Below the pieces are notes generated by a model. That model did no database searches, was not told the DNA's origin, and saw nothing but the letters and a program-made list of their open reading frames with translations. Made by a program: the position numbers and the translations under genes. Shown here in pieces: positions 17,177 through 26,441 of a stretch of DNA of 64,000 nt. Position 1 is the first letter of the stretch, and every line of letters begins with the position of its first letter. Source of the stretch: an uncultured Dechloromonas sp. (GTDB lineage: Bacteria; Pseudomonadota; Gammaproteobacteria; Burkholderiales; Rhodocyclaceae); NCBI RefSeq assembly GCF_945957265.1, contig NZ_CAMFKO010000002.1:1-64000 (forward strand), in the 5' to 3' direction.

Positions 17177-18700
17177 ATGTCGTTGAGCCTGTTTTTTGTC
17201 GTTTGTCTCATTGTGTCTGGCCTGGTTATTCGGATCGGGATGGCGCTCATGGCACGTTTCGGGGTTCTCGATCATCCTGGCGGGCACAAGCAGCACGATG
17301 CGAGTACGCCGTTCGTTGGCGGTTTTGGTATCGTTGTCGTGATGTTTGCCGTATTGGCTGTGGGGGAGGGGTTGTTTCCCGAGTTGTCAGCCTTGCCCTT
17401 GCGCGTGGTCGTGCTTGGTGCTGCAGTCCTTTTCGTGACGGGTTTTGCCGACGACATCTGGCATCTCTCTTTCAAGGTCCGGTTTGTCATCCAGGCGCTG
17501 GTTGCTGTGGCGATGGTGCTTCTGGGCGATGTGGGGCTGTCCTCGCTCGGTGAGTTGGTGCCTGGGTTATCCGCCGATTTGGGTGCGCTCGCCATCCCGT
17601 TCACCATCTTTGCCACGGTTGGTCTGATCAATGCCCTCAACATGATCGACGGCATCGATGGCCTTTCCGGTTCGCTGTCATTTAGCAGCATGGCGGGTGT
17701 TGCCATGATTGCGGTAACCTCCGGCCAGATGGGCTACCTGACGATGGCTGTGGCCCTCATGGGCGGCCTGGCCGGCTTCCTCTATTTCAACCTGCGCTAC
17801 CCAGGCAACCTCAAGGCTCGCGTCTTCATGGGCGACAACGGCAGCATGCTGCTCGGCTTTGTCTTTGCATGGATGCTGATCGGCCTATCTCAAGGCGAGC
17901 AAGCGGCCATGGCGCCGGTCACCGCCCTGTGGCTGTTTGGCGTTCCGCTGCTCGATACGGTGAGCGTCATGCTGCGCCGCGTCTGGCTGGGCAAGTCGCC
18001 ATTTCATGCCGACCGCCACCACCTCCACCACCTCTTCCTGCGGGCCGGTTTCCGGGTGAGCGATACGGTCCGCATGGTCATTCTGGTTCAGGTCTTGCTG
18101 GTAGTCATTGGGCTGGCCGGAGAGTATTTCAATGTTCCCGAATACCTGATGTTCGGTGCCTTCCTGATGGTGTTTGCCAGCTACTTCTACGTCATATTCC
18201 GGCCTTGGCGGGTCGTTCCCAACCTGTCTCGTCTTAACGCCTGGCTGGGTCTGCCCTCGGTTGCGGCACGCGGGGTGTTTGTTGGTTATTTCACCGAAGC
18301 CGAGGCCAAGCGGGTTCTGGGCAACGTTATCGAAGATCTGGGGCGGCGATTCGAATATCGCCTCAGCCTGCATACGGTCGACAACAAAGCATTGGGGGGC
18401 AGCAACGTATTTGCCCTGGTGGAGCTTGATGAAGACGTCAATGAAGTCACGGTAGGCGCCACCAAGGCATTGATGGTGCAGATCAAGGAGCATCTCAGCT
18501 ACCTGCCGAAAGCCCAGGTCCGCCTCTTCATGCATCGCAATGGCGACAACGATCGTCGTGCCGACCCGCGTCGTCAGAAGGGCGAGGCACCCAAATATTG
18601 CATCCGCGGCGGCGAGCGTCGCTCTTCCCAAGGCAGCGCCGTCTTTTACGAGGTCGAGTTGAGCGTGTCAAAGAAAGATGCTGATGCCGTCCGGGTGTAG
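17177..18700 (+). CDS. Undecaprenyl-phosphate sugar-1-phosphate transferase (WecA/MraY family) with C-terminal extension
   Basis: The first 350 or so residues form a multi-helix WecA-type transferase that loads the first sugar phosphate, usually GlcNAc-1-P, onto undecaprenyl phosphate. Family motifs are FADDIWHLS (residues 90-98), NMIDGIDGLSG, FMGDNGSMLLG and the HADRHHLHHLF cluster. The remaining roughly 150 residues are an extra soluble domain with no family I recognise, ending in an Arg-rich stretch (DNDRRADPRRQ, RGGERRSSQG). The total is 507 residues against about 350-370 in WecA. ATG at 17177 follows GGGGA; upstream codons fall in the sigma-54 leader. It is the first gene of the operon. 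Confidence 0.88.
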   Translation: MSLSLFFVVCLIVSGLVIRIGMALMARFGVLDHPGGHKQHDASTPFVGGFGIVVVMFAVLAVGEGLFPELSALPLRVVVLGAAVLFVTGFADDIWHLSFKVRFVIQALVAVAMVLLGDVGLSSLGELVPGLSADLGALAIPFTIFATVGLINALNMIDGIDGLSGSLSFSSMAGVAMIAVTSGQMGYLTMAVALMGGLAGFLYFNLRYPGNLKARVFMGDNGSMLLGFVFAWMLIGLSQGEQAAMAPVTALWLFGVPLLDTVSVMLRRVWLGKSPFHADRHHLHHLFLRAGFRVSDTVRMVILVQVLLVVIGLAGEYFNVPEYLMFGAFLMVFASYFYVIFRPWRVVPNLSRLNAWLGLPSVAARGVFVGYFTEAEAKRVLGNVIEDLGRRFEYRLSLHTVDNKALGGSNVFALVELDEDVNEVTVGATKALMVQIKEHLSYLPKAQVRLFMHRNGDNDRRADPRRQKGEAPKYCIRGGERRSSQGSAVFYEVELSVSKKDADAVRV

Positions 18701-18734
18701 AATTCAGCCTCTTGGTATTTGAAAAATAACGGTT

Positions 18735-19175
18735 TTGTTTAAAAGTATTCTCACTGTCTGCACAGGAAATATATGCCGTAGTCCCGCTGCGGAATATTTC
18801 CTGAGAGATCGCCTCGCACGGCGAGAAGCTTGGCAGGGTGTTGTTCAATCGGCCGGGGTGGCTGCGCTGGACGGGCGCGCGGCAGATGAGACTACGCAGG
18901 CGCTGATGCTGGAGCGGGGCATCGACCTTGGCGGTCATCGGGGCAGGCAGTTGACAGTCGATATCCTGCGCAAGGTCGATCTCGTGCTGGTCATGGAAAA
19001 GTACCATCGCGACGCCCTGCTCGATATCGATCCGGCAGCAAGGGGCAAAACCTTCCTGCTGGGGCACTGGATGAACATGGAAATCGCCGACCCGTACCGG
19101 CGAGGTCGTGAAGCGCATGGCGAATCACTGCGCCTGATCGATATGGCAATCGAATCCTGGCTGGGCAAACTGTAA
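18735..19175 (+). CDS. Low-molecular-weight protein-tyrosine phosphatase (Wzb/EpsP type)
   Basis: This 146-residue phosphatase removes phosphate from tyrosines on the Wzc kinase, cycling polymer assembly. The active-site loop is VCTGNICRSP (CX5R), and the acid residue lies in EIADPYRRG. The start is TTG at 18735, a rare choice supported by the match of LFKSILTVCTGN to family N-termini; no ATG lies in range. It precedes wza as in capsule loci. Confidence 0.9.
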   Translation: MFKSILTVCTGNICRSPAAEYFLRDRLARREAWQGVVQSAGVAALDGRAADETTQALMLERGIDLGGHRGRQLTVDILRKVDLVLVMEKYHRDALLDIDPAARGKTFLLGHWMNMEIADPYRRGREAHGESLRLIDMAIESWLGKL

Positions 19176-19253
19176 GCGCAGTAGAGCCCGGCTGTAATGA
19201 AAATGGGTAGGCGGTCCAAACGGCCTACAGGAAAGAAATTTGGGAGTTCTGGA

Positions 19254-20435
19254 ATGAAGATGTCTGATATTCGACCCATGGCCCTGCGCGCCGTCATGAC
19301 CGCCCTAGTTGTCTGCGGCATGACTGCCTGTGCCATCTCGCCGGGTAATCCCAGTTACTCCAGTCGCGATCAGTCGGACAACAAAATCCCGGTCAAGAAA
19401 GGCGACGAAGTCGTGCCGGAAAACGTCAAGGTTCGGCAGATCAACTCCGAGCTGATCATCGACATGTACAAATCGGCCCGTCCCTTCCGAGAAGTCGGCG
19501 TCGGCGCCAGCAAGGAAACCGCAAAGGCCACCCCGGTCGACCCGGCAGCCAAGGTCGGCGACTACAAGCTCGGCCCCGGCGACATCATCACCATCATCGT
19601 TTGGGACCACCCCGAACTGACCACGCCGGCCGGTAGCTTCCGTACCGCCGAGCAGGCTGGCACTGTCGTTTCCGAAGACGGCACCATCTTCTACCCCTAC
19701 GCCGGCGTGCTCAAGGTGGCCGGCAGGACCACCCGCGAAGTCCGCGACGCCCTGGCCGCCAAGCTCGCCAAGTTCATCGAAAAGGTCCAACTCGACGTGC
19801 GCGTGGCCGTCTATCGCAGCAAGCGGGTTTACGTCGTCGGTGAAGTGAATAGACCTGGCAACCAGGAAATTACCGACATCCCCATGACCGTGCTCGAAGC
19901 CGTCAACCGGGCCGGTGGCTTCTCGACCGAGGCAGACTTCAGCCGCGTGCTGCTCACCCGCAAGGGCTCCACTTACCGCGTCGACATCCAGGCCATGTAC
20001 GAAGAGGGCGCCACCGAACAAAACGCGATGCTCGAACCCGGCGACATCGTCAACGTGCTCGACCGCAGCTACAACAAGATATTTGTGCTCGGTGAAGTGC
20101 TCAAGCCCGGTTCCATGCTCATGAACAAAAAGCGCTCCACCCTGGCTGAAGCCCTGGGCGACGCCGGTTACATCAACCAGGAAAAAGCCAGCCCGCGCTG
20201 GATCTACGTCATGCGCAGCGACGACGACACCCCGGAACTCTTCCACCTCGACGGCCGTTCGCCGGATGCCATGTTGCTGGCCGACCGCTTCCCGCTCAAG
20301 CCGCGCGACATCGTCTATGTGGATGCCTCCGACCTCATTCGCTGGAACCGCGTCATCAGCAACATCCTGCCCACCTCGCAGATGCTCAACCTGACCAGCG
20401 GCACCAAGTACCCGTTGTTCGGCGGGCGGCAATAA
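19254..20435 (+). CDS. Polysaccharide export outer-membrane protein (Wza/EpsD type)
   Basis: This 393-residue Wza-family protein forms the outer-membrane channel for the polymer. The signal region MKMSDIRPMALRAVMTALVV leads to MTAC at residues 23-26, a weak lipobox, so it is probably a lipoprotein. The Poly_export domain (YKLGPGDIITIIVWDHPEL) is followed by SLBB-type segments (RVYVVGEVNRPG, KIFVLGEVLKPG). ATG at 19254 is preceded by a purine-rich site; an upstream start is less likely because it would spoil the signal peptide. Confidence 0.92.
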   Translation: MKMSDIRPMALRAVMTALVVCGMTACAISPGNPSYSSRDQSDNKIPVKKGDEVVPENVKVRQINSELIIDMYKSARPFREVGVGASKETAKATPVDPAAKVGDYKLGPGDIITIIVWDHPELTTPAGSFRTAEQAGTVVSEDGTIFYPYAGVLKVAGRTTREVRDALAAKLAKFIEKVQLDVRVAVYRSKRVYVVGEVNRPGNQEITDIPMTVLEAVNRAGGFSTEADFSRVLLTRKGSTYRVDIQAMYEEGATEQNAMLEPGDIVNVLDRSYNKIFVLGEVLKPGSMLMNKKRSTLAEALGDAGYINQEKASPRWIYVMRSDDDTPELFHLDGRSPDAMLLADRFPLKPRDIVYVDASDLIRWNRVISNILPTSQMLNLTSGTKYPLFGGRQ

Positions 20436-20481
20436 ATCCGCCTGACACAAGGCCGGCGCACACTTACCACATCACCTACCG

Positions 20482-20511
20482 GCAAACGCCATCCGCAAGG
20501 GTGGCGTTTGC
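20482..20511 (+). repeat. Long perfect RNA hairpin between wza and wzc
   Basis: The arms GCAAACGCCA (20482-20491) and TGGCGTTTGC (20502-20511) are perfect complements. Three further pairs extend the stem to 13 bp, closed by the GNRA tetraloop GCAA. No T run follows, so it is not a classical terminator. It ends 19 bases before the kinase ATG and may tune mRNA stability or ribosome access. Confidence 0.7.
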
Positions 20512-20530
20512 TTGCAACATCGGATAACGC

Positions 20531-22771
20531 ATGGAACAAGAGCAACTCAAACCTGTAGCCACCTCGCCAGCCATGGCCTCGCCCGGTACCCCGCAAATCC
20601 AGTTGGAAGAAGACGAAGAAGGCATCTCCATCGGCGAAATCATCGCCACCGTCATGGAATACCGCTGGCTCATCACCAGCATTACCCTGGCCGCCGTGGT
20701 TCTTGGCCTGGCCTATATCTTCGTTGCCAAACCGGTCTATCGCGCAGACGGCTTGCTGCAGATCGAGGAAAAGCACGCGGGTGGAGCGCTCAAGGCGCTG
20801 GAGCCCCTGATGGGTGACGACACCACTGTCGCCGCAGAGATGGAAATCCTCACCTCGCGCATGGTCCTCGGCCGTGTCGTTGAAAAGCTCAAGCTCGATA
20901 TCGTTGTAGCCCCCAAGACATTCCCCCTGTTTGGTAGCGCCATCGCCCGCCGCCATACGGATGCCGAACCGGCAGGCGCCTTCCTCGGCCTTTCACGCTA
21001 TGCATGGGGTGGCGAGCAGGTTCAGGTCGATTCGCTCGATGTGCCGCGCGATTATCTCGACGAAGCACTCCTCCTCGTTGCCGGTGACAACGGCGCCTAC
21101 ACCATCATCAATGACGACGACCAGACGGTGTTGGAAGGCAGTGCCGGCACGCGCGCCAGCAAGCAAGGCTTTTCCGCCTTCGTCTCCCAACTCAAGGCCC
21201 GCCCGGGAACACGCTTCAACCTGATGAAGTGTTCCATGGAAATGACCCTCACCGACCTGCGCAAGCAATATGTGGTCAAGGAGAGAGGCAAGAAATCAGG
21301 CGTTCTCGAACTTAGCTACCAAGGCTTCAAGCCAGAGCAGATCGGCCTTGTTCTCGACGAAATCCTCAACGCCTACGTCCGCCAGAACGTCGAGCGCCGC
21401 TCCGCCGAGGCCGAAAACACCCTCAAGTTCCTCGAAACCCAGTTGCCCGCCCTCAAGACACAAGTCGACACCGCCGAGGCCGCCTACAACAACTACCGCC
21501 AGAGTCGTGGCTCCCTCGACCTCAGCCTCGAAACCCAGGGCGTTCTCAAATCCGTCGTCGAAATCGAAGACGCTGCGCTGAAGCTCAAGCAGGAGCGTGA
21601 AGAGCTGCGCCAGCGCTTCACCGCTGAGCACCCCACCGTTCAGGCCGTAGACAACAAGCTCGCCCGCCTCAATGAGCGCCGCAAGCAATTCGAAGGCGAA
21701 GTCTCCAAGCTGCCGGACACCCAGCAAACCGTACTGCGCCTGGCGCGCGACGTCGAAGTCTCCACCAAGCTCTACACCGAGCTACTCAATACCGCCCAGC
21801 AACTCAAGGTCTCCAAGGCCGGCACCGTCGGCGACGTGCGCGTCATCGACAGCGCCATCGTCTCGCGCACTCCCGTTGGCCTGAAACCCGCAGCAGTGGT
21901 GGTCATTGCTGTCGTCATGGGTATCCTCATCGGTCTGATCGTTATCTGGATCATGCGTGCGATACGCGTTGTCGTCGAAGATCCGGAAATCATCGAAGCA
22001 AAACTGGGCCTGCCGGTATACGCCACCGTGCCACATAGCAAGGCCCAAATAGCGCTGGCAAGGGCTCCCAAGGCCGGGCCGGGCCATAGCCAGCTACTTG
22101 CCGTAATCCAACCGGAAGACGATGCAATCGAAAGCCTGCGCAGCCTGCGCACAACACTGCACTTCGCTTTGCTTGACGCCCAGCACAATTCCCTGCTGAT
22201 CACCGGCTCCAGCCCCGGCCTGGGCAAGAGCTTCATTTCGAAAAATCTCGGCGTCGTGCTGGCACAAACCGAGAAACGCATCGTCATCGTCGATGCCGAC
22301 TTGCGCCGGGGGCATATACACAAGGAGTTCGGCCTGCTGCGCGAAATTGGCGTATCGGAATACGTTGCCAGTCATGCCTCCCTGGCCGATATCGTCAAAC
22401 CGACCGCCGTGCCCAATCTATCGATCATCACCACCGGGCGCATTCCCCCAAACCCGTCCGAATTGCTCATGCATTTGCGCTTTGAAGCGCTCCTCGCCGA
22501 GCTCGGCCGCCTGTTCGATACCGTCATCATCGACAGCCCGCCAATCCTGGCGGTATCCGACGCGGCCATCATCGGTCGCCATGCCGGAGCCACATTGATC
22601 GTGGCGCGGGCCGGCAAGCATCCGATCCGCGAGCTGGATCAAGCCGTCAAACGCCTCAACCACAGCGGCGTTGCGGTCAAGGGCTTCGTGTTCAATGACC
22701 TTGATACCGATCGGCAACGTTATCGCTATGGCTATAAAGGCTACGTCTATCGCTACTCGTACAAGCAGTAG
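20531..22771 (+). CDS. Wzc-type polysaccharide co-polymerase with bacterial tyrosine kinase domain
   Basis: This 746-residue inner-membrane protein has an N-terminal Wzz domain between helices near residues 47-70 and 453-475, with a long periplasmic coiled-coil region. It continues into a cytoplasmic BY-kinase. The Walker A stretch SSPGLGKS is near residue 560, Walker A' is IVIVDADLRRGH, and a Walker B-like VIIDSPP follows. The C-terminus RYRYGYKGYVYRYSYKQ is the tyrosine cluster that is autophosphorylated, the target of the upstream phosphatase. It controls chain length and export with Wza. Confidence 0.93.
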   Translation: MEQEQLKPVATSPAMASPGTPQIQLEEDEEGISIGEIIATVMEYRWLITSITLAAVVLGLAYIFVAKPVYRADGLLQIEEKHAGGALKALEPLMGDDTTVAAEMEILTSRMVLGRVVEKLKLDIVVAPKTFPLFGSAIARRHTDAEPAGAFLGLSRYAWGGEQVQVDSLDVPRDYLDEALLLVAGDNGAYTIINDDDQTVLEGSAGTRASKQGFSAFVSQLKARPGTRFNLMKCSMEMTLTDLRKQYVVKERGKKSGVLELSYQGFKPEQIGLVLDEILNAYVRQNVERRSAEAENTLKFLETQLPALKTQVDTAEAAYNNYRQSRGSLDLSLETQGVLKSVVEIEDAALKLKQEREELRQRFTAEHPTVQAVDNKLARLNERRKQFEGEVSKLPDTQQTVLRLARDVEVSTKLYTELLNTAQQLKVSKAGTVGDVRVIDSAIVSRTPVGLKPAAVVVIAVVMGILIGLIVIWIMRAIRVVVEDPEIIEAKLGLPVYATVPHSKAQIALARAPKAGPGHSQLLAVIQPEDDAIESLRSLRTTLHFALLDAQHNSLLITGSSPGLGKSFISKNLGVVLAQTEKRIVIVDADLRRGHIHKEFGLLREIGVSEYVASHASLADIVKPTAVPNLSIITTGRIPPNPSELLMHLRFEALLAELGRLFDTVIIDSPPILAVSDAAIIGRHAGATLIVARAGKHPIRELDQAVKRLNHSGVAVKGFVFNDLDTDRQRYRYGYKGYVYRYSYKQ

Positions 22772-22848
22772 CAAGGTGAGGCGAGAGTAGGAGCACCTTT
22801 TTCGCTATTCGCTTATCGCGTCGAACTTCAACAACATCAAAGTAACGA

Positions 22849-24066
22849 ATGGCCACTTCCGGGCTGAAAAAAATTTCGCTGGTCATGGTTTCCAACCTGA
22901 TCGCAAACGGTGTGACCTTTCTGATATTGATGGTCGCCGCCAGCGCATTGCCCGTCGACCGCTTTGCGAGCTTCAGCCTTGCCGTCTCGCTGGGATTCAT
23001 GCTGACGACCCTGCTTGATTTTGGCGTCAATGTAACGGCGGTCCGGTCTTTCGGCATGGAAAAAAACAAGTTGGTGCTCGACGGCATGATGAGTGCCAAA
23101 TGGCTTACCTTGGCGGTGGCCGCGTTGCCCAGTGTTGCGAGCCTCTACTTTTCGCCGGGGCCGGGCTCCTATTATTCAATCATTGCCAACGGGGTGATTG
23201 GCGCCGCAGTGCTCAATCTCTGGATGGGATGCAGGACGCTGGAGCAGGCCAACGAATCGTTTGCATCCTATGCCCGAAGCAACATCCTCTACGCCACGAT
23301 TCGGCTTCTGGCAGGCGGCATCGTGCTGTGGCTCAGCAAGGATGCGCAGTATCTTTACCTGGCCTCCTTTGTCTTGCCGGGCCTGCTGTTTGCGCTGGCG
23401 CAGGGGGTATGGGGGCGAGCCTATGAACTTTCCTGGGCCGGGGTGAGACAGACATTCCGGCAGGCCAAGAACTACTCGATCTGGGTGTTCGTCAGCAGTG
23501 CAGCATACGGGGCCGTCTTGTACTCACCGCAGTTTTTCATTGCGAAGCAATTTGGTCCGGTAGAGGTTTCCAGCTACGGCATTGCACTCAGCTTTATGGG
23601 AATAGTGACCCTGATCGCCAATTCCATCCGCACCGTATTGCTGCCCAGAATGATGAAGGCGGGGGCAACGGAAACGGTGGGCAGCATTAACGTTTTGTTG
23701 AGCCGGCTTATCCGGTTTTTTCCAGCATTCCTCGGGGGCGCGGCCCTCATCCTGATTGCCGGTTGGTTCGTGATTGATTTCTGGTATGCCAGGACATTGC
23801 CGGATGCGGCATGGGTCTTTGTGGCATGCAGCGCTGGATTATTGGGAACTGTCTATGTCGGCTTTTTTAATATAGGCATTCATTCCCTCGGTATGCCCAA
23901 TACCGAGGCGATAAACAATATAGGCAGGTTGCTGCTCCTGATCGGTTCATTATATTTGTTCGGAAAGTCAGCCATTGCCGTGGCTGTGGTGTTTGCGGTA
24001 GTTCTATTGCTTGGAGAACTGTGGACTGCCGCCATTGTATTCATGCGAACACGAAGCGAAGAATAG
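22849..24066 (+). CDS. Polysaccharide flippase (Wzx-like, MATE/MOP superfamily)
   Basis: This 405-residue protein with about 12 transmembrane helices resembles oligosaccharide flippases that move lipid-linked repeat units across the inner membrane. The N-terminus MATSGLKKISLVMVSNLIANG and the hydrophobic pattern fit the polysaccharide synthesis protein family, and it sits between the kinase and the polymerase. Sequence conservation in this family is low, so the call rests on topology and context. Confidence 0.8.
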   Translation: MATSGLKKISLVMVSNLIANGVTFLILMVAASALPVDRFASFSLAVSLGFMLTTLLDFGVNVTAVRSFGMEKNKLVLDGMMSAKWLTLAVAALPSVASLYFSPGPGSYYSIIANGVIGAAVLNLWMGCRTLEQANESFASYARSNILYATIRLLAGGIVLWLSKDAQYLYLASFVLPGLLFALAQGVWGRAYELSWAGVRQTFRQAKNYSIWVFVSSAAYGAVLYSPQFFIAKQFGPVEVSSYGIALSFMGIVTLIANSIRTVLLPRMMKAGATETVGSINVLLSRLIRFFPAFLGGAALILIAGWFVIDFWYARTLPDAAWVFVACSAGLLGTVYVGFFNIGIHSLGMPNTEAINNIGRLLLLIGSLYLFGKSAIAVAVVFAVVLLLGELWTAAIVFMRTRSEE

Positions 24067-24070
24067 ATAA

Positions 24071-25366
24071 ATGAAATTGTCTATCTCGAAAATCATTATT
24101 GTTTTGTATGTAATGATGCTTCTCTTTTCTCCTCCTCTTAGATTTTCCGGAGTTTCCGGAATGCGTGGTGTGACTGCAGATCAGGTTTTTTTGTTTGTGT
24201 TGGTATTGACGCTTTTTTTTGTACAAACCAACGGTTTTTTAAAAGCATTAGCTACGCTGCTTGATAGGCGTAGGTTTCTAGGTTTTTGGTTCGTATTTTT
24301 ACTTGTAATTGGCATCTTCTGCGCTGCACTCAGGATGTTGTTTGATGCTGCATCCGAGGGGCCTTTGATAGAAGTGGCAAGAATATATGGTTTTGTACGC
24401 CCAGCATTTATTTTCCTATTGACCGCTGTTTTGTTGCAAATCAAGTCAGAGCGGGATGGCGGAATATCTCTGAGATTCTTGAATCGCGTAATTGTTAGTG
24501 TTGGATTTGTCCCGGTTATGTGCGGTGCCTTGCAAGGGATTGGATATGAGCCGGTGTCAGATTTTTTAGTTGCCAACTACACGCGAGACGTTGATTTTGA
24601 TGATGTGATTACTTATGGCAGAGCCTATTCATTCTTCGATGGCCAGCCTAATACCTATGGAACATTTTGCGCATTCTATCTACTATTGGTTCTTGGTTTA
24701 ATCAGAGGCTTATTGTCACTTATATTGGCCCTGCCACTGATCGTGGTTTCTTGTTTCGGATTACTGGTTTCTGGGTCTCGAGGTGCCTTGCTTTCACTTC
24801 TTATCGTCGGTGCCGTCTGGATAGTCTCTAGGCGTAACTGGATGGCGCTATGGGCGATAGGGCTAACCTTGATGTGCTCATTGGTTGCAGTGAATTTTGC
24901 TGGCGAGTTTGTCCCGCCAATGATTCTGGATCGACTAGCTGATGCCCTTGGATTCGGTGGCCAAGGATCGGTAGGCTTGGTTACTAGCCGCTTACCTTAT
25001 TGGGGTACAGTAATTTCATTATTGAGTGAAATGCCACAAAGAATGATTTGGGGGGTGCCCGGATTATTAATGCCGCCTGCAGATAATTTGCAGTTGGCAT
25101 TAATCGGGTTGTTTGGTTTTGTAGGCATGGCTATCTTCATGATGATCGTCATGGTCATGATCTGGAAACTATTCAGACACCGAGATCCAGAGACCCAGGC
25201 GCTACTAGTTTTCGCTGTCTTGATGCTGTTCAATGGAATTTCTTATCCCACTTTTTTTAGTGCCCGCATTAGTGATCTGTACTGGCTATTTGCCGGAATT
25301 TTTTTCTTTTATCCACAAACAAAATTGAGAAATGCGAATACTGCAAGTTACCCCCAGTCTATATAA
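24071..25366 (+). CDS. O-antigen-ligase/Wzy-like polymerase
   Basis: This 431-residue, strongly hydrophobic protein has about 11-12 helices and a larger periplasmic loop around residues 170-200 containing YTRDVDFDDVITYGRAYSFFDGQPN. The SGSRGALLSLL segment resembles the Wzy_C region of polymerases and O-antigen ligases. It probably joins repeat units on the periplasmic side. The gene is clearly AT-richer than the operon around it, with T-rich runs, typical of transferred polymerase genes. It overlaps the next gene by 35 bases. Confidence 0.75.
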   Translation: MKLSISKIIIVLYVMMLLFSPPLRFSGVSGMRGVTADQVFLFVLVLTLFFVQTNGFLKALATLLDRRRFLGFWFVFLLVIGIFCAALRMLFDAASEGPLIEVARIYGFVRPAFIFLLTAVLLQIKSERDGGISLRFLNRVIVSVGFVPVMCGALQGIGYEPVSDFLVANYTRDVDFDDVITYGRAYSFFDGQPNTYGTFCAFYLLLVLGLIRGLLSLILALPLIVVSCFGLLVSGSRGALLSLLIVGAVWIVSRRNWMALWAIGLTLMCSLVAVNFAGEFVPPMILDRLADALGFGGQGSVGLVTSRLPYWGTVISLLSEMPQRMIWGVPGLLMPPADNLQLALIGLFGFVGMAIFMMIVMVMIWKLFRHRDPETQALLVFAVLMLFNGISYPTFFSARISDLYWLFAGIFFFYPQTKLRNANTASYPQSI

Positions 25367-26441
25367 CGGTGGAGGCGAAATGTTCGCATTTCAACTATCT
25401 GAGGCGCTAGCTAACCGTGGCCATGATGTTTGTCTTGTTTCGGTGACAGAGCCAGATCCGCGCAGCCCGCTTTTTGAACGACTAAAAACGGCTCCATTCG
25501 AATTTATTTCTCTGGATAAGCGGAGTGGAAACGGCGTTGATTTGAGAATTCCGTTCAGGATATTGGGGCGTACCCTTGCGTGGAAACCTGAGGTTATTCA
25601 TACACATCTGCGTGCTCTTGCTTATTCGTTATTCTCAACGCCGGTGGCTGGCGCAAAATTTCACACCGTACATAGTTTGGCAGAAAAAGAGTCGTCGTCA
25701 CGCACTCGGGTACTTTATGGCCACTTGTTTTCGCTAGGTTGGAATCCGGTCGCCATTTCGACTGCCGTCGCAGAAAGTATTAGACAGGTTTATAAATTAA
25801 ATCCTCCTCAAGTGGACAACGGGGTAATTGAGCTTGCCTCTAGCCCGAGAGAGTATTTTCGAAATGAAATAGGAGCCACTAAGCAGGATAGAATAATTTG
25901 CCACGTTGGGCGCCTGACAGATACGAAAAATCAGTTGGGATTGCTCAAGGCTTTTTTGCAACTGCGGCCCCTTGCCCAAGATTTGCGTCTGGTACTCGTG
26001 GGTAATGATCCAGCGATTGGCGAGCCCTATAAGCGGATGTTGCAAACGGAGATCGCGGCTCTGGCTCCATCGCTACGCGACAGGATTCACTTGCTCGATG
26101 TTCGTTGTGACATTGGCAATATTCTTGGGGCATCGGATGTTTTTGTGCTTTGCAGTCGATATGAAGGGTTGCCGCTATCGCTTCTGGAGGCTATGTCCTT
26201 GGGCATGAAATGCGTTTGTACCCGTGTTGGCGGTATTCCGGATGCGATTGACGAAAGTAGCGGCTGGTTGGTTGCGCCCGATGATGAGGCTGCCCTCGCA
26301 GCGGGTTTGACCGAGGCACTTGAGTCTGCCGGCAATGGCCGAGGGGCGGTGGCGCGCGCAGTGTTCGAATCTCGGTTTTCGATGGAAAAGTGCGCAGAGG
26401 CTTACGAAGCGCTTTATTCGCAGCAATTGGGAGTGAGTTGA
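25332..26441 (+). CDS. Glycosyltransferase, GT4 family
   Basis: This 369-residue GT-B glycosyltransferase has an N-terminal acceptor domain opening MRILQVTPSLYNGGGEMFAFQ. Its C-terminal nucleotide-sugar domain contains ICHVGRLTDTKNQLGLLKAF, VFVLCSRYEGLPLSLLEAMS (the ExE-like motif) and VGGIPDAI. It probably adds a sugar to the lipid-linked repeat unit on the cytoplasmic face. Its start lies 35 bases inside the polymerase gene and its stop overlaps the next start. Sugar specificity cannot be read from sequence. Composition is AT-rich like the polymerase gene. Confidence 0.88.
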   Translation: MRILQVTPSLYNGGGEMFAFQLSEALANRGHDVCLVSVTEPDPRSPLFERLKTAPFEFISLDKRSGNGVDLRIPFRILGRTLAWKPEVIHTHLRALAYSLFSTPVAGAKFHTVHSLAEKESSSRTRVLYGHLFSLGWNPVAISTAVAESIRQVYKLNPPQVDNGVIELASSPREYFRNEIGATKQDRIICHVGRLTDTKNQLGLLKAFLQLRPLAQDLRLVLVGNDPAIGEPYKRMLQTEIAALAPSLRDRIHLLDVRCDIGNILGASDVFVLCSRYEGLPLSLLEAMSLGMKCVCTRVGGIPDAIDESSGWLVAPDDEAALAAGLTEALESAGNGRGAVARAVFESRFSMEKCAEAYEALYSQQLGVS

